Positions 36,844-46,175 of a DNA stretch of 64,000 nt are shown piece by piece; position 1 is the stretch's first letter; the number at the start of each line of letters is the position of its first letter. The notes below the pieces were generated by a model. That model worked only from the letters and a program-made list of their open reading frames with translations. It did not search any database and was not told where the DNA came from. Both the position numbers and the translations under genes were made by a program. This stretch comes from Boswellia sacra (taxonomy: Eukaryota > Streptophyta > Magnoliopsida > Sapindales > Burseraceae). The stretch is taken from contig SNVD02013305.1 of NCBI GenBank assembly GCA_013180625.2, positions 434,001-498,000 on the forward strand. The letters are read 5' to 3'.

Positions 36844-37597
36844 AGTCACGGCCCTAATGTTTCACCGCTTAGACCGTGCGGCCTTAGGCGCTCAATGACC
36901 CAAACTTGCACCTAAGTAAGCCTTCGAACCCTTGACAATGCCAAGCAAGATCAAAGGAAGCAAGAGAGAGTTATGGAATGTATAATTATTATTGCTTTAT
37001 AAGGCAATTGTACAAGAGAGGTGTGTAAGGAAGTTGTTAGTGAAACTCTCAAGGAGAGGACTTGTTGCCTACAAATGAGGGCTCACCCCTATTTATAGAG
37101 GAGCACCTCCTCAACATGTGGCTAGGAATACGCCACTTGTCTTCACCTGATTTATTCTCTAGAAGCATCCTTAGATATTTTACAAGACCTAGAAATATCT
37201 AGCTATAAATATCTACTAGGCTCCAGACGTTTCTAGAGAACCCTAGACACTAGAGAACTCTACGGTCTTCTAGAAGCTTCCGAAGTCTTCCACGCTCTTC
37301 CATCACCTTCCAGAACCTTCCAGAGTCTAGGATCTTCTAGGGCCTTCTTATGTCTTCTGCATGCTTCCAGAGCTTTCTAGAGTCTTCCGGAGTTTTCTAG
37401 AAGTGTCCAGAATATTCTGGAATATCCTGGAACCTTCTAGAAACTTCTGGAACGTCACGCCCATTCTTTGCGTCATTGAATCCTTCTCGACACAAGGATC
37501 CCAAATCACTATAACACTTACCCCGGAATCCTTTTCTTTGGCGCACTTCCGAGCAAGTTTGGCACAAAACCGTGCGCGCGTCACGCGGGGCGTGACA
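36844..37597 (-). repeat. 5' LTR of the TR-GAG element
   Basis: This 754-bp copy is near-identical to 34107-34864. It lacks 3 bp within one decamer of the array and 1 bp in GTGTGTT. In element orientation it carries the promoter that would drive gag, with TATA box CTATAAATAG as the complement of 37089-37098. Confidence 0.9.
37267..37453 (-). promoter_or_regulatory. Heat-shock-element-like decamer array in the 5' LTR
   Basis: This is the same array as at 34531-34720 but 3 bp shorter because of a deletion in the CAGAGTCTAGGAT unit. The clean TTC/GAA run next to the outer end is intact apart from one G-to-A change in a spacer. Being in the 5' LTR, this copy would control transcription of the element. 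It lies about 170-355 bp upstream of the TATA box at 37089-37098. Confidence 0.75.
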
Positions 37598-37601
37598 CTA
37601 A

Positions 37602-40316
37602 GCAGCGGCCAAAAACTCGTTGCTGTGAGAGTGGAACAAGCCAAAAGCAGCCTTGTGATTAATTAAATATCTGAAAGAGATTGGATTAAATACTATAGAA
37701 ACCGAATGATAATGAAATGCTACACAGCAAATTGGTGATGTTCGATGTATTGCAATGTATGGGAGACATCAACACATTATTTTATCAACTCGTAATCGCA
37801 ACTTCAATAGAAAAATAAAGGGTTTTTGAGAGAGAAATGATAGAATAAAAAATATTGGTTTGGATAAGATATGCATAGGATTCGATTGCATGTTTTTCTT
37901 TCTTTTTAATTTTGACTCACTTTCTGGGGTTCTCAGTCCACATTTTTAATTACAATATATATAAAGTTTGTGTAAAAGGTTGAATGAGGACCGTGTAACT
38001 CTTTTCTTCGTTGTTGACTGGTCACTTGTCAACAAACTATATAATAAACACATAAATAAATTAACCCTTAATTGTTCTCTGTTTCTCATCAATCACAGGA
38101 CAAATTATAGCATTAAATGTTTGTGACTTTGTGGCCACTGCCACTGGGCACCAAACAGATCCTGCCAGTGCAGGCTCTCATATTGCATCAAACCCAACTC
38201 TCGTATTCGTCAGGGAAATTCGTAAAAGTGGCCTCGTTTTAAGAGGTGTTTGAAAAGTAATCCTGCCAGTGCAGGCTCTCATATTGCATCAAAAATTTGA
38301 ATTTTATGGTTTTGTTCGATAAATACGTTAAATAGTATTAGATAGTGACAGTGGGTCAACAGTTTTTAATAGATGTATTTGGTGGTGTTCGACAATCAAT
38401 AGAAGATTATAATATATAAATTTTTAAGAATATGTCATTTTTATAATTCATACTTATATTTAAAGTATTTGTACAGATTTCACTTATAATTATAGATCAA
38501 TTGTATATGATGCATAATTAAATTATTATTTAAGTTGTACAATAGATACCATGCACGTCTGGAACTGCAATTGGTGCTTGCTTTCAACTATGTGAATCAG
38601 TCAAAATGGTGGGTAGTAATTATAATTAATATTTGAAATATGATACAGAACACATTGTTTACTGTTGAGTTAGCGTTTTGTTTCATTTTCTAGAGAAAGA
38701 TTACATAATATATAAATTGGGACTTTGGAGAGACTTGTTTCTCAAGTTCCGCCTGCCACTGAGAATACGGATTACTTTTTGACCACGAAAATAGACATAT
38801 ATTTTTATATTTTTTTTAAAGAAATAATTAAAAATTTAAAAGGTGTTTTTTTTCAGCATTCTTACGTTCTGACTTTTATGAATTCAAATCATATTTTCTG
38901 TACTATATATTTTTTAATATAATTTATACTCAATCTCAATCACATATTATTTTTAAAATTTAAAATAATTTAAAATCAATCATATATTTTTAAATTCAAT
39001 AAAAAATAAAAATATTAAATTTATAAAAAAATGCATCCCGATAAAATTTTGGATTCAGGTGGGCTCAGGCATCAAATTCAAGGTGGGGGCTATCGATTCT
39101 TTGATCTTTCTTTTCCTTGTTTTTTACCTTTTCAAAGTCAAAAAAACGCCATTACATATATTTTAATTTAATATAATGTCAAGTGATAAAAATATAATAA
39201 AAAATAATAAAAAAACAACATAAAATTTGTTGGATGCAAGAGAAGTAACCAAAACTTGTAAGATTTATGTATTCACGCAAGGAAATGTTAGTAATTTTTT
39301 TTAATTTTTTGATGTATATATATAATTTTTATTAAATTATAATAATGATAAATAGATTACTAATTTAACTGTTAATGATTAAAATATAGATACATTTGTT
39401 AAAAATAAAGGGAGTGAAATTCTTTGTTTATTTACAGTGAGATGATAAATAAAAATATTAAATTTATAATTTAAATATAATTTAAAATTTACATCCTTTT
39501 AAAACAGTTTAAGTATTCAAATTTTATTGAAAATATATTGTTCTGTTTATTTTATTTTTATATTTAATAGATTTTTATAACGTAGATACCATTTTAATGT
39601 ATAAACTTTTTATTATATTTGACACTACTTGATGACAAATCATAAACTCGAAATTAGAATTTTGAATTTTGTTTCTTTATAAATTTAAATCTTACGTTAT
39701 ATATTTTTTAATATAATTTATATTTAATCTCAATCGTATATTCTTTTTAAAATTTAAAATAATTTATAGCATGACGATGTATCCTTCTCAACAACGAAGT
39801 AAAAGAAATGTAAACCCACCCATAGACATTGGGACCCGCATTTGACATCACTGTGTTTAAGTTTTTCCCATGTAGAATGGTACACGTTCGGTAGGACCCA
39901 CGTTTAATGATACTTATTTACCGGATTGCACATGACTTGAGATGTACTAGATTATAGCCTTAGCGGCTTAATGGGTCAAACACATGCCTCCGGAGTGCGG
40001 AATCAATCATAAGAAGCGCTGACAGAACAATCCGCTAACAAATAGTAAATAATTTTATTTATACACCTAATTTACAAAATCAATTGAATAAAAATAATAT
40101 GATTTTCTCATTTTGTCATTTAATGATATTTATTACAATAAATTGTAAGAATTAAATTTTACATTTTAGTTATATATACATATTTATAAATAAATAAAAT
40201 TAAATTAAAATTTTAAACAGTTTGTTTCATGTTTTTGATGATTTATTTTATTTTGACACGAGTTTATTGACAAATGTGAAACAATTATTTATTTAAATAT
40301 TTTTTATTTAAACTAA
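37602..40316. other. AT-rich spacer with a 34-bp direct repeat and old dispersed repeats
   Basis: No gene is supported. A 34-bp direct repeat lies at 38159-38192 and 38260-38293. The stretch 38880-39030 is a copy of the dispersed repeat seen at 8450-8620, with a partial copy at 39700-39770. The stretch 39460-39540 is a reversed copy of the family at 830-970. The small frame at 38725-38922 has no domain. Confidence 0.5.
38159..38293. repeat. 34-bp direct repeat pair, 101 bp apart
   Basis: The unit starts ATCCTGCCAGTGCAGG and ends CATATTGCATCAAA; the copies at 38159-38192 and 38260-38293 are identical. Within it CCTGC-CAGT-GCAGG is a small inverted repeat. The spacer is AT-poor compared with its surroundings. 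Confidence 0.85.
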
Positions 40317-41020
40317 GGATATGTTTGATACGTGATATTATATAGTATAATATAGTATTGTATTATATAGTATTGCATTGTATAATACTAAAATAATGTT
40401 ATATCAAAATTATATAGTGTTTGATATACTTATGTATTGTATTAATTTGTACAAAAAACTAAGAATTTTTTTCAAAAAATATATACAAAGTATAAATATT
40501 TTTTAGTTTATTTATAAAATTAATTATTTAGTAATTTATCGAATAGTTGCTAAGTGTTAAAAAAATTACTCGGTGAACCTATTAGACCATTCGAGTTTAT
40601 GGTGGCATCTTAGGTGCCAATTGGTCCAACGGGGATAGTAAACCTGGAGTGTTATCCGGTTGGGGCGGTGACTCTCTTCATCCCTTCTTTATTTTTAGAA
40701 AATAAATTTTAAATAAATTTGATTTTATAATTTATCTATTAAATACATCTTTATTTATTTTTAAAATTTTAAAAATTAAAGGGTATTGTTGGATATATAG
40801 AATCTTATAGGAATAATTTTAACATTTTTTATTAGTGCTATACAATGTAATACTAATGTCATGGATTAGCTCTACATAATTTAATATAATGTTGATGCAT
40901 CTAAGGGTTGTACTTTATATTAATTAATACTATGTTAAATTAGCAATAAACATATATATTACATTATTTAATACAATATAGCAAAATAGTACTATACAGT
41001 ATCGCGCACCAAACATACCC
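40317..41020. mobile_element. Non-autonomous TIR element, hAT-like
   Basis: The left end GGATATGTTTGATACG and the reverse complement of the right end GGGTATGTTTGGTGCG continue to match for about 31 bp. I count six differences, all transitions, as expected from decay of methylated cytosines. The 704-bp interior is AT-rich with no transposase. No clear 8-bp target duplication is visible, so the superfamily assignment is tentative. Confidence 0.55.
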
Positions 41021-41112
41021 TATTTTTTTGTTTTCTCCTCTGTCTCATCTTTTTTATTTTACCCAATTTATCTTTTTTTTATTTCAAATAATTTTTATAA
41101 ATTTAATATAAA

Positions 41113-42416
41113 TATTTTATTGGGATATTATCATAAACCACCCCTGAAGTTTAGCTAATTATCATGCGGAAAGCCTCTTATGTAAATATATCAACGCCGT
41201 CCCTAACATTTGCGTTTGAGCTTCATCCAGGTCCATCCAACAGATTCCGTTAGATGTCAAATTAACGTTTTAGGGTATTTTAGTAAAATTACATAATTTT
41301 ATATAGGATAATATCATAAATCACCCTTTAAGTTCAGCTAATTATCATGTAAAAAGTCTCTTATGTGAATATATTAGCGCGGTCCCTGACGTTTGCGTTT
41401 ACGCTTCATCCAGGTCCAGTTAACAAATTCTGCTAGCTTTCAAATTAACATTTTGGGGTATTTTAGTAAAAAGACATAATTTCATATCAGTAAACGTAAA
41501 ACTAACCCTTGAATTTTCTTTTCTAAAATGTTCATTTCATATCACACAAACATCACCATCCATAACCACCGTAGCTACTATCACCACCATCAAATTCATT
41601 TAAATAAAAAAATATACGTCATAAGACTCCACCATGATAGCACCGAATTTGCCTCCACCATCATCACCCACCATCTCAACTCAATCATAAAGCTATTAAA
41701 AAAAAGAATTAAATATTCAAAATTAAATTTAGATTATTTCAACAATTATATTTAAAAAAATTATGCAAAAACTCTAAAACCCAAAACTGGCATGCTTTTC
41801 TTTCTCCTCACTAACTTTTTTAAAAATTTTCTCAACCTAAGAAAACATTCACAGACACTACGTATTGAAATGAAGCAACAAAAATAAAGACAAAAAAAAA
41901 ATTCTCAAACTGAAATTTTATAAAGAACCAGTAGCCAGCCAAAGCTATGTTTGGAGATTGAGGGGTTGGGGTAAGAGAGGTAGCTGTGGGTGTGAAAAGG
42001 GATTGTATTTTCGATTGCGAAAAAAAAAGAAAGAAGAAAGGATATAAAAGTAAGGGTAAAATAAAATTTTTAATTTTTTCTCAGTTTCTACACAAACGAA
42101 ATCTGTTGGCTGGACTTGGATGAAGCTTAAACGCAAACGTTAGGGACGGTGCTGATATATTTATATAAGAGGCTTTTCACATGATAATTGGCTAAACTTC
42201 AGGGGTGGTTAATGATATTATCCTATATGAATTATATCATTTTACTAAAATACCCCAAAACGTTAATTTGAAAACTAACGAAATTTGTTGGCTGAACCTG
42301 GATGAAGCTTAAACGTAAACGTTAGAGACCGCATTGATATATTTCCATAAGAGGCTTTTCGTATGATAATTAGCTAAACTTCATAGGTGGTTTATGATAT
42401 TATCCTATATTTTATT
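41113..42416. mobile_element. Foldback MULE-type element with 9-bp target duplication
   Basis: The element spans 41122-42407 and is flanked by identical 9-bp repeats TATTTTATT at 41113-41121 and 42408-42416. The left end GGGATATTATCATAAACC pairs with the right end GGTTTATGATATTATCC. Each arm is itself duplicated: the left arm has two head-to-tail units from 41122 and about 41306, the right arm two units ending about 42225 and at 42407. Shared phrases include TTAGCTAATTATCAT, CCTCTTATG and GCTTCATCCAGGT. A 9-bp duplication is the hallmark of Mutator-like elements. The centre (about 41500-42080) has no transposase; frames at 41528-41755 and 41945-42136 look fortuitous. Confidence 0.8.
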
Positions 42417-42699
42417 CATTAAATATTATGTTTTAATAATTTTATAATATTTAAAAATAAAAATATATTTTTTTTATTTTTTTATCTATCATCCACTTCA
42501 AAATAAAAATACAAAATATACATAATCAAACGTTACGAAAACACAGAATTCATGATCAAATCAGATCAAAGGCCTCGTGAGCTTAGATTGAGCGAATCTT
42601 AACTCTTTTGTCTGCGTTAGTACTCAAACAGTTGAACAGAGGCACTTCTTAGAAAGTACCCGACTTCATGTCCCAAAAGTAAAAACTTCCTCCTCTTTC

Positions 42700-43070
42700 C
42701 TTCGTTTGCCTTTATATAGAAACTTACAAGTTTTTACCACCTTGATTAAGTTGACAACTTTCTGGCTCAGTTGGTTGCTGAATCAATATCTGTGTCTTCG
42801 GTTCCTCTCAACTTGAAAAGGTTTCTCCTCTTTTTTTATAAAATAGTATCTGCTTTTGTCTTTACTTCAGTTTCTCTTTAAGGGTCCGCCCGTTTTCCTG
42901 AAATGTTATCTGTAGTTTAGTTGTTTTTCTTATTTCGTGTAAGTTTGTTATTAAACTAGCTTGAGGGAGGCAAAAGGGTTTGGTCGGGTGTGCATTCATT
43001 CTATTGTAATTGTTAAAGCTTGTACTTTTTTATAGTAAGATACTACGATTTGGTTGATAGATTTCTGGTC
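42700..43070 (+). promoter_or_regulatory. Core promoter and 5' leader of GRAS gene B
   Basis: A TATA box TTTATATAG lies at 42711-42719, so transcription should begin near 42745. A leader intron is likely, from the donor GAAAAG|GTTTCTC at 42821 to the acceptor TTTTTATAG at 43035, leaving a short leader before the ATG at 43071. Confidence 0.5.
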
Positions 43071-45488
43071 ATGGATCCAAATTCTTCTGGGTTCTCTGAT
43101 TTTGTTAATGGTTTGGAATTCAATAATGAATCCCTTGTGTCTGGTTTTAATCAATATCCAGTTATGGAACCTGGATCCGAGTTCTCTGTTCCTTCACCAG
43201 ATATCAACTTCTCGGATATCCCTTTTGTTCTTCCTGACCATCACCCTGATCCTGGTATACTCACACCATCAACCCTGAGCCCAGAGTTTGACTCTTTTGT
43301 GGATTCTACAAGCTTGAGCCCAGATGGAAGCTCCTTTGCTCCATCAACGGCCTGGAGTCCGGAGGGGCGGGCTTCCTCTCCCTCGGATGATAGTGATTCC
43401 TCTGACCCAGTTCTCAAGTACATAAGCCAGATGCTTATGGAAGATAACATCGAGGAGCAGCCATCTATGCTTTCTAACCCTTTGGATCTTCAGGCTACTG
43501 AGAAATCATTGTATGATGTGTTGGGTGAGCAGCAACAACAGATTCCCTCCTCGTTTAATCAGCCTGGACTTTATCTCAACCTAAATTCTGAGAGCTTAGA
43601 GGGTAGTAGTTATTTTTCTAATGGTACTGTTAATCGTAGTATTGGTACTGGTACTAGCTCCAGTAGTGGTGGAAATAGCTTTTCTGTTGACAATTTGGTG
43701 GTTGGTGATGCTGGAGAGTATATTTCCTCTATGTTGCAAACCCCTCTTCCTGGCGATTACCATTTGCAGTCCAACTTGCAGCAGCCCGGTTCACAATTTT
43801 CAGTCAAGCCACCGGAGAGTGTGAATAATGTTAACCAGGGTTTCATGAGTTCTTCTGTGAATGAGCTTCTGGCTCAGAATATATTTAGCGATACGGAGTC
43901 TATGTTGCAGTTTCAGAGAGGGTTGGAGGAAGCTAGTAAGTTTCTTCCTACTGGTAATCAACTAATTATCGATTTGGAAAGCTATGGTTTTTCTAAGGAG
44001 CAAAAGGGAGAGAGTTCCAAGGTGGTAGTCAAGGCGGAGGAGGGTGAGAGGGAGAAGTCTCCTGAATGGTCGAGGGGTCGAAAGAATCATGAGAGGGAGG
44101 ATGGAGACTTAGAACAGAGGAGTAATAAGCAATCGGCTGTTTCTGTGGAAGAGAGTGAGATATCAGAAATGTTTGATAAGGTGTTGTTGATTCGTACTGA
44201 TGAAAAAGGTGCACCTATAATGTGCTCTACAGAGGATTCCAGTGATGCTTTGAAGACTGGATCTAGCAGCAGCTTGCAGCAAAATGAACAATCAAATGGA
44301 TCTCATGGTGGGAGATCTCGTGCTAGAAGGCAGGGAAGGAAGGACACCGTTGATTTGAGGAGTCTCTTAATTCTATGTGCACAAGCTGTTGCCACCAATG
44401 ATTTCAGGACTTCTAATGAGCTGCTAAAGCAGATTAGGCAGCACTCTTCCCCTTTGGGTGATGGCTCTCAGAGGCTGGCCCATTACTTTGCCAATGGCCT
44501 TGAAGCACGCTTGGCAGGCAGTGGAACTGGAATTAAGAATTTCTTCACTTTCTATGCTGCTAAGCTAACAGCTGCTGATATATTAAAATCTTATAAAGTT
44601 TATCTTTCTGCCTGCCCATTTAAGAAGCTTGCCATTTTTTTTGCAATAAAAAATATAATGCATGTTGCTGAGAATGAAACAACTCTTCACGTTGTAGATT
44701 TTGGTATCACATATGGTTTTCAGTGGCCGATGCTTATTCAATTTCTCTCAATGAGAGCTGGTGGCCCCCCCAAGCTACGTATAACTGGTATAGAGTTTCC
44801 CCAGCCTGGCTTCAGGCCAGCAGAAAGAATTGAGGATACTGGTCGTCGCTTGGCAAAGTATTGTGAGCGCTTTAATGTTCCATTTGAGTACAATGGCATA
44901 CCATCACAGAACTGGGAAACTATCAAAATTCAGGACCTCAAGATTGGTGCTAATGAGGTGCTTGCTGTGAACTGTCTGTACCGATTCAGGAGCCTACTTG
45001 ATGAGACTGCTGAAGTGAACTGCCCAAGAGATGCTGTCCTGAACTTGATCAGGGAGATGAAGCCAGCTATTTTTGTTAATTCTATTTGTAATGGATCCTA
45101 TAATGCTCCCTTTTTTGTCACACGGTTTCGGGAAGCGATTTTCCACTTCTCCTCACTATTTGATATGTTTGATACTACCATTTCCCGTGACAGTCAAGAG
45201 AGAATGCTGTTTGAGAAAGAGTTTTATGGGCGGGATGCAATAAATGCCATAGCATGCGAGGGGTTGGAGAGGGTTGAGAGGCCTGAGACATATAAGCAGT
45301 GGCAGACGCGGATCATGAGGGCTGGGTTCAAGCCACACCCATTAAACCAAGAGCTGATGAAGAAGCTTAGGCATAAGTTGGAGACTCTCTATCACAAGGA
45401 CTTTGTGCTTGATCAGGACAGTCACTGGATGCTTCAGGGATGGAAGGGAAGGATTCTCTATGCTTCCTCCTGTTGGGTGCCTGCATAG
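43071..45488 (+). CDS. GRAS transcription factor, LISCL/SCL14-like, copy B
   Basis: The single-exon frame is 805 aa from the ATG at 43071 (MDPNSSGFSDF). A longer frame opens upstream at 43020, but only with TTG and across the probable splice acceptor, so I reject it. The acidic, Ser/Pro-rich N-terminus carries LKYISQMLMEDN at 115-126, the block LQFQRGLEEASKFLP and RGRKNHERED. The GRAS domain starts near 427 (VDLRSLLILCAQAV), has LHVVDFGITYGFQWP at 539 on, and ends GWKGRILYASSCWVPA. It is the longest of the five copies. Its motifs (DNIEEQP, LQATEKSLYDVLG, WVPA end) group it with copy A. It lies 5.5 kb beyond the TR-GAG element and about 650 bp beyond the MULE. A role as transcriptional co-activator is inferred from family members. 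Confidence 0.92.
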   Translation: MDPNSSGFSDFVNGLEFNNESLVSGFNQYPVMEPGSEFSVPSPDINFSDIPFVLPDHHPDPGILTPSTLSPEFDSFVDSTSLSPDGSSFAPSTAWSPEGRASSPSDDSDSSDPVLKYISQMLMEDNIEEQPSMLSNPLDLQATEKSLYDVLGEQQQQIPSSFNQPGLYLNLNSESLEGSSYFSNGTVNRSIGTGTSSSSGGNSFSVDNLVVGDAGEYISSMLQTPLPGDYHLQSNLQQPGSQFSVKPPESVNNVNQGFMSSSVNELLAQNIFSDTESMLQFQRGLEEASKFLPTGNQLIIDLESYGFSKEQKGESSKVVVKAEEGEREKSPEWSRGRKNHEREDGDLEQRSNKQSAVSVEESEISEMFDKVLLIRTDEKGAPIMCSTEDSSDALKTGSSSSLQQNEQSNGSHGGRSRARRQGRKDTVDLRSLLILCAQAVATNDFRTSNELLKQIRQHSSPLGDGSQRLAHYFANGLEARLAGSGTGIKNFFTFYAAKLTAADILKSYKVYLSACPFKKLAIFFAIKNIMHVAENETTLHVVDFGITYGFQWPMLIQFLSMRAGGPPKLRITGIEFPQPGFRPAERIEDTGRRLAKYCERFNVPFEYNGIPSQNWETIKIQDLKIGANEVLAVNCLYRFRSLLDETAEVNCPRDAVLNLIREMKPAIFVNSICNGSYNAPFFVTRFREAIFHFSSLFDMFDTTISRDSQERMLFEKEFYGRDAINAIACEGLERVERPETYKQWQTRIMRAGFKPHPLNQELMKKLRHKLETLYHKDFVLDQDSHWMLQGWKGRILYASSCWVPA

Positions 45489-46175
45489 GAGTACTGAGCA
45501 GCATGTTTATCAGAAATAAGAATTGAGAACTTTATAAGATTCTTTCCAGGACCGGAAAGGCAAGGATAACTTGGGAGGTAGATGAAAGTATTATTCTTAA
45601 CATATTTCAGTTGGCTCCCTCTGGCAATTGTGGGCATGGACACGTAATGTATCCACTACATCTGTTGTTGTACTAGGGTTAATTTGTTTTAGTATATCAA
45701 GTTTAAATGAGCTTGATTCTGGATAGAGGATTGACCAAGAAAGTTAGAAAGAAACTTTGTTCTTTCATGTTTTCAGATGACTTAAGTTGTCCTTGCCTTC
45801 TTGTGGAAGAACTTTACGAGAAGTTCTGTACGATTATCGTTCATATGGTTGAACCTCTGTTCACCATGCTATGAAGTAATTTTGTCCAAGTGTTGTTACT
45901 GGTGGTAGGATTATGGACTTAAAATGAAAACCTCTGAGAGGGCAAAGCAGAATTTCTGAATTCCAAATTCACTTGTTCTAGGGGCTGTGGACTCACTAAT
46001 ACAATCAGATATCTTCTTGTCATGATATTTTGTAATATAATCATGTCCTTTCCCTGATTGTTTGCTAGTTGATGGTTGTAACCGGGGGAGTTTTAACCTT
46101 AGCTTTTTGGTTGTAAATATTTCCTGAAGTTAGATGTTTTGTTTTTGCTCTGCTCCTTGTATCAATAAAAGTGAA
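45489..46175 (+). terminator. 3' UTR and polyadenylation region of copy B
   Basis: An AATAAA hexamer lies at 46164-46169 (TATCAATAAAAGTG), preceded by T/G-rich sequence. It fits a roughly 690-bp 3' UTR. Confidence 0.5.

Larger units (their letters stand above)
34103..37601 (-). mobile_element. Non-autonomous LTR retrotransposon of TR-GAG type, complete
   Basis: Two near-identical LTRs (34107-34864 and 36844-37597) flank a 1979-bp interior in - orientation. A primer-binding site TGGTATCAGAGCC (initiator Met tRNA type) lies at 36829-36841 on the - strand, two bases inside the 5' LTR. A purine tract GGGTGGCGGAGGA abuts the 3' LTR at 34865-34877. The only coding frame is gag plus aspartic protease; reverse transcriptase, RNase H and integrase are absent. 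LTR ends are TGTCACG...CGTGACA, apart from one end base of the 5' LTR that reads A on the + strand. The flanks share CTAA (34103-34106 and 37598-37601), a 4-bp match rather than the usual 5. I counted three internal substitutions, a 1-bp and a 3-bp indel between LTRs, so insertion is recent. Gag-only elements with LTRs are known in plants as TR-GAGs and must borrow pol in trans. Confidence 0.88.

Noticed and set aside
43020..43070. Longer start for GRAS copy B (adds 17 residues)
   Set aside because: The frame opens only with TTG and crosses a likely splice acceptor (TTTTTATAG at 43035). The ATG at 43071 gives the M-D start seen in the paralogues.
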